Notes under the pieces: model-generated
What the model was told of the DNA's origin: nothing
The model's input: only the letters and a program-made list of their open reading frames with translations
The model's database searches: none
Made by a program: the position numbers and the translations under genes
Source: Paenibacillus sp.
Lineage (GTDB): Bacteria; Bacillota; Bacilli; Paenibacillales; Paenibacillaceae
Length of the DNA stretch: 5,987 nt
NCBI GenBank assembly: GCA_029256665.1
Contig: JAQSXN010000272.1
Span: 1 to 5,987, forward strand
Direction: 5' to 3'
Part shown: in pieces, positions 1-3,791 of the stretch
Layout: every line of letters starts with the position of its first letter
Position numbering within the stretch: the first letter of the stretch is position 1

Positions 1-2
1 CG

Positions 3-572
3 CCCGATCTTCATTGCGATGGCCTTGATCGCATAGTGCTCGTACCTGGCAAACCCGGCATCCACGATCAAACGATATCCGAAACGTTGTTTGTGGCGAT
101 GTCGGAGGCAAGGCAATCGATATACGCGTCCACGCCTTATTTTATCCCGGACCCGATGATTGCGGGCAGTCTCAGAATCGCCGCGCGAAGCGGGCTTGAT
201 GTGCGTTTGATCATTCCCGGCATCTGCGACTCCAAGCTGGTTCTTCTCGCGACGTTTTCTTATATGCAGGACATGCTGGATGCTGGGGTCAAGGTGTACA
301 GGTACGGCAAAGGGTTCATCCATGCCAAGGTCATGATTATGGACGGACGAGTCGCTTCGATCGGATCGGCTAATTTGGATATGAGAAGCTTGTACAGCAA
401 TTACGAAATTTTGGCGTTGATCGAAGGGGAAAAGCCGGTGGGCCGGCTGATGGATGACTTTATGGAAGATGTTGCGAATAGCGAGCGGCTGGATCCGGAG
501 CGGTTCGCCCGTCGTCCTGCTAAGGTGAAGGCGGCAGAGACGCTGATGCATCTGTTGTCGCCGTTGTTGTAG
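3..572 (+). CDS. cls: Cardiolipin synthase, C-terminal half (5' end outside window)
   Basis: Membrane-bound phospholipase D-superfamily enzyme that joins two phosphatidylglycerol molecules into cardiolipin and glycerol. The frame is open to the left edge (Pro-Asp-Leu-His at base 3), so the N-terminal membrane segments and the first HKD motif lie outside the window; the GTG at 36 is internal. Visible are the family signature TPYFIPD (bases 132-152), the second HKD motif HAKVMIMD (bases 321-344, with catalytic His, Lys and Asp) followed by the usual GSAN..MRS block, and a typical C-terminus ending LLSPLL. Bacillota often carry several cls paralogues, and which one this is cannot be told from the C-terminal half. 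No clear terminator follows; a sporulation-type promoter for the next genes begins 10 bases after the stop. The enzyme family is secure; the specific reaction is inferred from it. Confidence 0.93.
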   Translation, partial: PDLHCDGLDRIVLVPGKPGIHDQTISETLFVAMSEARQSIYASTPYFIPDPMIAGSLRIAARSGLDVRLIIPGICDSKLVLLATFSYMQDMLDAGVKVYRYGKGFIHAKVMIMDGRVASIGSANLDMRSLYSNYEILALIEGEKPVGRLMDDFMEDVANSERLDPERFARRPAKVKAAETLMHLLSPLL

Positions 573-582
573 CCGATTTCTC

Positions 583-612
583 GTATGATTTGCGCTTTGA
601 ACGGGCATATTT
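583..612 (+). promoter_or_regulatory. Candidate forespore sigma-G promoter for the 67-aa gene and sspH
   Basis: The -35 candidate is GTATG (583-587) and the -10 candidate is CATATTT (606-612), separated by exactly 18 bases. The Bacillus subtilis sigma-G consensus is gnATR, 18 bases, cAtnnTA; only the last -10 base differs. The predicted transcript would start near 619 and have a leader of about 40 bases. The genetic context supports it, because the second gene downstream is an sspH, a forespore gene class. The match is to a short consensus, so it remains a prediction. Confidence 0.55.
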
Positions 613-661
613 TGGTCAAGGCTAATCGCCATCTTGCCATCATCCGAAGGAGGAAGCTGCA

Positions 662-865
662 ATGACCGAACAGAACAAAGCGGAAGCTGCGGAGCAGCAT
701 ACGCAAGCGGCCGAACCGTATCTTGAAGGACGCGACAACTATGACATGGATATCGACCGCATGGTGAATGAAGGGCTTGGTGGAGGCAATGTCACGATGC
801 ACAACGGCCTGATCGCCGAGTCGACGACAGACAACATGATACCTGATGATGAAGAGGGGGATTGA
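662..865 (+). CDS. Small acidic protein of unknown function, probably sporulation-linked
   Basis: A 67-residue protein that I cannot assign with confidence. It is strongly acidic: 17 Asp/Glu against 3 Lys/Arg, with a terminal DDEEGD. It has no cysteine, no signal peptide and no membrane segment. Residues 1-20 look disordered and Ala/Glu/Gln-rich; the middle (about 30-52) contains a glycine-rich GLGGGNVTMHNGL stretch that looks like the conserved core. It may be distantly related to the small YozQ/DUF4025-type Bacillus proteins, but that resemblance is from memory and weak. The start is firm: a strong AAGGAGG (647-653) sits 8 bases before the ATG. The stop is 3 bases before sspH, whose ribosome binding site lies inside this gene's last codons, so the two are probably translated from one transcript. 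With a sigma-G-like promoter upstream, forespore expression is the likely setting. Confidence 0.8.
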   Translation: MTEQNKAEAAEQHTQAAEPYLEGRDNYDMDIDRMVNEGLGGGNVTMHNGLIAESTTDNMIPDDEEGD

Positions 866-868
866 AGC

Positions 869-1051
869 ATGGACCTGAATCGAGCGAAGCAAATTTACGA
901 ATCCAAGGATACGATTGGCGTGAATCTAGAAGGCGACTCCGTCTGGATCGAAAAGGTGGACGAGGCTAGCGGGACGGCGACCGTAACGGTCGGCAATAAC
1001 CCGGTGAACACCAAGACGGTATCCGTCGATCGCCTGCAGGAGAGCCATTAA
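869..1051 (+). CDS. sspH: H-type small acid-soluble spore protein SspH
   Basis: A 60-residue minor small acid-soluble spore protein of the H type, made in the forespore and found in the spore core. Its role is not well defined, and it is unrelated in sequence to the DNA-saturating alpha/beta SASPs. The H-type pattern is clear along the whole length: N-terminal MDLNRAKQIYES, then a V.L.G..VWI.KVDE core (residues 18-32), TATV, and a final VSVDRLQE. Length agrees with the family (about 59-60 residues). The ribosome binding site is the purine run GAAGAGGGGG just upstream, lying inside the end of the preceding gene. The spacing to that gene is 3 bases, indicating a bicistronic unit. A hairpin terminator begins 34 bases after the stop. 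Transcription from the sigma-G-like promoter at 583-612 is likely. Confidence 0.92.
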   Translation: MDLNRAKQIYESKDTIGVNLEGDSVWIEKVDEASGTATVTVGNNPVNTKTVSVDRLQESH

Positions 1052-1085
1052 CCGCTGTATCTAATTGGATAGGCGAGTATCAAAG

Positions 1086-1128
1086 AAGCCCATGTCGCTT
1101 GGCAATGCCAACGATCATTGGGCTTTTA
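1086..1128. terminator. Rho-independent terminator, probably bidirectional, between sspH and the convergent gene
   Basis: A long hairpin: AAGCCCA (1086-1092) pairs with TGGGCTT (1119-1125), and an inner perfect stem TTGGC (1099-1103) pairs with GCCAA (1107-1111) around an AAT loop. Between them TGTCG pairs with CGA-T-CA with one bulge. On the plus strand it ends in TTTT (1124-1127). On the minus strand the stem is followed by TTCTTT. It therefore can stop transcripts from sspH and, less strongly, from the minus-strand gene whose stop lies at 1212. Confidence 0.8.
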
Positions 1129-1211
1129 TGCTGCCGGCAGGTGCGCTTTTACAGGCGGGCTGGCGGAACGCTACATGAAAGGGTGATACTTTGTTTATGT
1201 CGCTCCCCACT

Positions 1212-1523
1212 TTATCCCCCGTATGCTTCGCGAAACGCAACGCATAGCTTGTCGCGGTCGACTTCCCACAACGCGGCGATTTCTTCGCTGACGTTCTCCG
1301 CCCACCAGGCGGCCTGGGCCTTGCGATTATCCTTATGGTCGACGATCCATAACAAATGTTGCGCCACCTTTTGAAAATATAACGTTTCGGCTTTGTCCAT
1401 TTTCTCTTTGGTGACATATATCTTCATTCGTTTGGCCGTGCGATACAGCTCGTTGCTGCACGATCTTCGGATTTTGCGCGCTGACGGCAAGCCGGCTGCA
1501 TGTTTCTGCGCGTTGGTTTTCAT
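1212..1523 (-). CDS. Conserved-looking hypothetical protein, 103 aa, tryptophan-rich
   Basis: I do not recognise a characterised family. The protein resembles small uncharacterised Paenibacillus proteins, which is recollection rather than a search. It starts with a basic segment (residues 14-34, rich in Arg/Lys, pattern PSARKIRRSCSNELYRTAKR), followed by a predicted mostly helical region with four tryptophans (W59, W73, W74, W86). It ends in LCVAFREAYGG. There is no signal peptide, membrane segment or known catalytic motif; two cysteines (C22, C94) are far apart. The start chosen is the ATG at 1521-1523. An AGAGGAG Shine-Dalgarno lies about 11 bases upstream, slightly long, but the two earlier in-frame ATGs lack one. 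The gene stands alone and convergent to sspH, with which it shares the hairpin at 1086-1128. The basic N-terminus could suit nucleic-acid binding, but nothing proves that. Confidence 0.72.
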   Translation of the reverse strand: MKTNAQKHAAGLPSARKIRRSCSNELYRTAKRMKIYVTKEKMDKAETLYFQKVAQHLLWIVDHKDNRKAQAAWWAENVSEEIAALWEVDRDKLCVAFREAYGG

Positions 1524-1547
1524 AGGATGACCGACTCCTCTCATACA

Positions 1548-1576
1548 CAACGTATGCAGGCGGATGTCCGGAGGTC
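1548..1576 (-). promoter_or_regulatory. Weak sigma-K-like promoter match upstream of the 103-aa gene
   Basis: Reading the minus strand, GACC (complement of 1573-1576) is followed after 16 bases by CATACGTTG (complement of 1548-1556). The sigma-K consensus is mACm, 16 bases, CATAnnnTA; one base in each box deviates. The start point would lie close to the ribosome binding site, leaving a leader of only about 20 bases. The short consensus makes a chance match quite possible. Confidence 0.2.
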
Positions 1577-1582
1577 ACTTGC

Positions 1583-1626
1583 ATTGGGCGCAAACAGCCT
1601 TTCGGATGACAGCCGAAAGCGCCAAT
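1583..1626. repeat. Bulged inverted repeat in the divergent intergenic region
   Basis: Perfect 7-base arms CTTTCGG (1599-1605) and CCGAAAG (1613-1619) flank a 7-base loop. The structure is extended outside by ATTGGGCG (1583-1590) pairing with CGCCAAT (1620-1626), with one extra G on the left and an unpaired 8-base bulge before the inner stem. There is no T-run, so it is not a standard terminator. It lies about 60 bases upstream of the minus-strand start, within a possible leader, and about 180 bases before the DedA gene. An operator, an RNA leader structure or a chance palindrome are all possible. Confidence 0.45.
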
Positions 1627-1802
1627 CGCGCAAACGCAACCGATGGCATGCAGGAGATCATCATGTACGCATAGATAACTCAATTGACCAAATATAGGCA
1701 TGGAATGGAGTGGAAGGCCTCTTGCGCGATATGATAGAATAACAGAGGCGGCAGCGAATTGACGGTTGAGCTGGCACGCGATATTCGAAGTGGAGGGTGA
1801 AA

Positions 1803-2411
1803 ATGGAAAGCTGGATTACCGATATTATGGAGCAATACGGTTACTTTGGCATTTTGCTCATGATCGCGCTGGAGAACCTGTTCCCCCCGATTCCGTCCGA
1901 AGTGATCTTGACGTTCGGCGGATTTATGACGACGTATACGAATCTGACCCCAGTTGGCGTCATCATTGTCGCTACATTAGGATCGCTGATCGGCGCCATT
2001 ATTTTGTATATCATCGGAAGATTGCTAGGCGTCGAACGGCTCGAGCGCATCATCGACCGGTGGGGCAAGGTGCTGCGCGTCAAGAAGGAAGATGTTCGCA
2101 AGGCGGACGCCTGGTTTGACAAGTACGGGTATTGGGCAGTCCTGCTATGCCGGATGGTTCCGCTTATCCGAAGCTTGATCTCGTTGCCTGCGGGCATGTC
2201 GGGCATGAAGTTCGTTCCGTTTCTATTCTTTACGACGATCGGCACGTTGATTTGGAATACGATTCTTGTCTCCGTAGGCACGGCCGTAGGCGGCAATTGG
2301 AACGAAATCGTCGAGTTCATGGATGTGTACTCCAACATTGTGTATGCCATCATTGCGCTTGTGGCGCTGGTTATTCTATATCTGTACATTCGCAGGGCGA
2401 AGAAGTTTTAA
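1803..2411 (+). CDS. DedA-family membrane protein, UptA-like (undecaprenyl-phosphate recycling)
   Basis: A 202-residue integral membrane protein of the DedA (SNARE-associated/VTT) family. Several Bacillota members, such as B. subtilis UptA (YngC), return undecaprenyl phosphate across the membrane for cell-wall synthesis. Signatures seen: ENLFPPIPSE (residues 24-33, a re-entrant loop with conserved acidic residues and prolines), the glycine-rich helix GSLIGAIILYIIGRLLG (60-76), and CRMVPLIRSLISLPAG (116-131) with the two conserved arginines R117 and R123. A final hydrophobic helix (about 178-195) ends in the basic tail RRAKKF. Length is normal for the family. ATG 1803 is preferred because GGAGG (1792-1796) sits 6 bases before it; the GTG at 1797 overlaps that site. 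It heads a probable operon with the thioredoxin-like gene 53 bases downstream. Which lipid it moves is not decidable from sequence. Confidence 0.92.
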   Translation: MESWITDIMEQYGYFGILLMIALENLFPPIPSEVILTFGGFMTTYTNLTPVGVIIVATLGSLIGAIILYIIGRLLGVERLERIIDRWGKVLRVKKEDVRKADAWFDKYGYWAVLLCRMVPLIRSLISLPAGMSGMKFVPFLFFTTIGTLIWNTILVSVGTAVGGNWNEIVEFMDVYSNIVYAIIALVALVILYLYIRRAKKF

Positions 2412-2464
2412 GTATACTTATGACAGCGGAAGCATCCAAGACCAAAGCCAAGGAGAGGATACAT

Positions 2465-3031
2465 ATGAGCAAAAGCGTAGCAGACAAGCTGGGTAAGGGC
2501 ATAACGCCGCAGCAATTCATTGACGGAATGACGAAAAACAAGGAAACGTTTATCGGGTGGAGCGAGCAATTCAGCTGGCCGTCAGACGAGGATCGGAAGC
2601 TGTTCGAATCGATGAACAACCGCGACGATCTGCGTTGCCTGATTCTTATGGCAGATTGGTGCGGAGACGTGGTTCGTAACGTGCCGGCCGTATTCGCGGC
2701 GCTGGAAGTGTCCGGCATTCCAACGGAAGTATTGATCATGGAAGAAAATCTCGATACGATGGACCAGTTCTTGACGATGGGCGGCCGTTCGATTCCGATC
2801 GTTATTTTTGCGGATACGGGCGGCGCGGTGCTTGGTCAATGGGGACCGCGTCCGACTCGCATTCAAGAGCCGATGGTCGCCTTTAAACAAAACAACCCGG
2901 ATCGCGAAGCGGCCGACTATCAGAATAATTTGGCTGCCACGCGGCAGGAAATCATGAAGCGTTACGGCGAAGGACCCGGTTATCAGGCGGAAGTCGTCAA
3001 AGAGCTTCGCGAGCTGCTGGAGAGCTTCTAG
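2465..3031 (+). CDS. Thioredoxin-fold protein with a single-cysteine WCGD motif
   Basis: A 188-residue cytoplasmic protein of the Thioredoxin_9 type (PF14595-like), with no signal peptide or membrane segment. After a helical N-terminus (1-55) comes the fold core: strand LRCLILMAD, then the active-site-like WCGDVVRNVP (65-74), then helix, strand TEVLIM, and GGRSIPIVIF (106-115) with the cis-proline P111. The usual CxxC is reduced to one cysteine (C66, with V69 in the resolving position), so disulphide reductase activity is unlikely. Related Firmicutes proteins, as I recall, also have WCGD followed by a small residue, so this may be a family trait. The chosen ATG has AGGAG 9 bases upstream; an in-frame ATG at 2420 lacks a ribosome binding site. 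It lies between DedA and an MBL-fold hydrolase 4 bases downstream, pointing to shared expression. Function is unknown; thiol or redox sensing is possible. Confidence 0.88.
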   Translation: MSKSVADKLGKGITPQQFIDGMTKNKETFIGWSEQFSWPSDEDRKLFESMNNRDDLRCLILMADWCGDVVRNVPAVFAALEVSGIPTEVLIMEENLDTMDQFLTMGGRSIPIVIFADTGGAVLGQWGPRPTRIQEPMVAFKQNNPDREAADYQNNLAATRQEIMKRYGEGPGYQAEVVKELRELLESF

Positions 3032-3035
3032 GTCG

Positions 3036-3680
3036 ATGGGCGCGGAGTTTAAAGTCGAGACGTTCTCGCTTGGTCCGATCCAGACCAATTGTTATTTGCT
3101 CACGGTTAAGCAAGCGGAGCAGGAGCGCGGAATCATCATTGATCCCGGCATGAATCCCAAGCGGCTGCTCGAGCGGATCGCGGATACGAAGATCGAGGCG
3201 ATCCTGCTCACCCATGCCCACTTCGACCATATGGGCGGAGTAGACGAAGTGCGCAAGCTCGCCGGTTGTCCGGTTTATATTCACGACGAAGAAGCCGATT
3301 GGCTGACGGATCCGCGCAAGAACGGTTCCATGCGCTGGCAGGACGTGACGCCTCCTCTATCGACGGATCCAGCCGAGTACGACCTCGCGGAAGGGCAGAA
3401 GCTGGATTTGATCGGCCATACGTTTCTTGTGATGCACACGCCGGGCCACTCTCCGGGAAGCGTCAGCTTCTTGTGCGGAAACCATCTGTTCTCGGGCGAC
3501 GTGTTGTTCAAGCTGTCCGTCGGCCGCACGGATCTTCCGGGCGGACGAGAACGCGATCTGTATGATTCCATCCGCACCAAGCTGTACAAGCTTAATCCGG
3601 AAGTCATCGTGTATCCCGGCCACGGTCCGCGGACGACGATCGGCTTCGAGAAAGCCAACAACCCCTATACGGGTCAATAG
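3036..3680 (+). CDS. MBL-fold metallo-hydrolase, glyoxalase II-like
   Basis: A 214-residue cytoplasmic zinc hydrolase of the metallo-beta-lactamase superfamily, in the hydroxyacylglutathione hydrolase-like branch that includes B. subtilis YqgX. All metal ligands are visible: THAHFDH (59-65: H60, H62, D64, H65), H138 in HTPGHSPGS, D155 in FSGDVLF, and H196 in YPGHG. The N-terminal LGPIQTNCYLL and the VGRTDLPGG segment (162-170) are typical of this branch. The glutathione-binding C-terminal domain of classical glyoxalase II is absent; bacillithiol or a free thioester is a more plausible substrate in this lineage, but that is inference. The start is 4 bases after the preceding stop. Its ribosome binding site is weak (GGAG 13 bases upstream), suggesting translational coupling. 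A hairpin terminator follows 40 bases after the stop, so this gene ends the operon. Confidence 0.92.
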   Translation: MGAEFKVETFSLGPIQTNCYLLTVKQAEQERGIIIDPGMNPKRLLERIADTKIEAILLTHAHFDHMGGVDEVRKLAGCPVYIHDEEADWLTDPRKNGSMRWQDVTPPLSTDPAEYDLAEGQKLDLIGHTFLVMHTPGHSPGSVSFLCGNHLFSGDVLFKLSVGRTDLPGGRERDLYDSIRTKLYKLNPEVIVYPGHGPRTTIGFEKANNPYTGQ

Positions 3681-3719
3681 AACGACCGCGGCGGTAAGCT
3701 GCAATACGAGTAAACGACT

Positions 3720-3763
3720 GAGGCTGTCTCACCGCTTTATGCAAGGTGCGGGACAGCCTTGTT
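3720..3763 (+). terminator. Rho-independent terminator after the MBL-fold gene, directly before tex
   Basis: AGGCTGTC (3721-3728) pairs perfectly with GACAGCCT (3752-3759). The stem continues inward with a T-G and a C-G pair around a loop of about 20 bases. It is followed by TTGTT, a short and interrupted T-tract, so termination may be partial. The hairpin is 14 to 28 bases before the possible tex starts, and I see no promoter between them. Tex may therefore be transcribed partly by read-through, with the hairpin acting as an attenuator. Confidence 0.7.
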
Positions 3764-3774
3764 AACGAAATAAA

Positions 3775-3782
3775 GGATGGAG
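3775..3782 (+). promoter_or_regulatory. Ribosome binding site deciding the tex start
   Basis: GGATGGAG lies 9 bases before the TTG at 3792, a normal spacing. It overlaps the longest possible start, ATG 3777, which has only AAGG directly abutting it. The internal ATGs at 3840 and 3843 have at best GAAG nearby. This is why TTG 3792 is chosen. Confidence 0.45.
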
Positions 3783-3791
3783 CGTGCGATA

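Larger units (their letters stand above)
1524..1802. other. Divergent intergenic region (279 bases)
   Basis: A non-coding stretch between the minus-strand 103-aa gene and the plus-strand DedA gene. I see no credible gene in it: the short open frames lack ribosome binding sites and have implausible compositions. It holds the inverted repeat at 1583-1626, a small palindrome CATAC-N5-GTATG at 1542-1556, and a direct repeat of GCGCAAAC (1588-1595 and 1628-1635). Toward DedA the best -10-like sequence is TATGAT (1730-1735), within TATGATAGAAT, but no good -35 box lies 16-18 bases upstream. A TTGACC at 1684-1689 has no matching -10. Both flanking genes must be transcribed from here, so promoters are expected even though none is convincing. 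Confidence 0.6.

Noticed and set aside
401..892. 163-codon minus-strand open frame spanning the end of cls and the 67-aa gene
   Set aside because: Overlaps two well-supported plus-strand genes, including their promoter and ribosome binding site; no motif in the product.
1131..1140. Palindrome CTGCCGGCAG just after the sspH terminator
   Set aside because: Has no loop or T-run and no repeat copy elsewhere in the window; no basis for calling a binding site.
1333..1701. Minus-strand frame whose first 50 residues are cysteine-rich, possibly a small peptide
   Set aside because: No ribosome binding site before its ATG, and its second half is an out-of-frame reading of the better-supported 103-aa gene. 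Cysteines look like chance.
1684..1735. TTGACC (1684) and TATGAT (1730) as a sigma-A promoter for the DedA operon
   Set aside because: The two boxes are 40 bases apart and cannot form one promoter; each lacks a partner at 16-18 bases.
1841..2389. 182-codon minus-strand open frame over the DedA gene
   Set aside because: Lies antisense to a clear DedA protein; Ser/Thr/Met-rich product with no family features.
2410..2419. Perfect palindrome AAGTATACTT over the DedA stop codon
   Set aside because: Too short and AT-rich to be a terminator, with no loop, and no operator role is suggested by its position inside an operon.
2132..2464. N-terminal extension of the thioredoxin-like protein into the DedA gene
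   Set aside because: This part reads the DedA gene out of frame; the ATG at 2465 has a good ribosome binding site and begins the conserved protein.
3685..3695. Odd palindrome ACCGC-G-GCGGT after the MBL gene
   Set aside because: A one-base loop cannot form a stable hairpin and no function is indicated; likely chance in GC-rich sequence.
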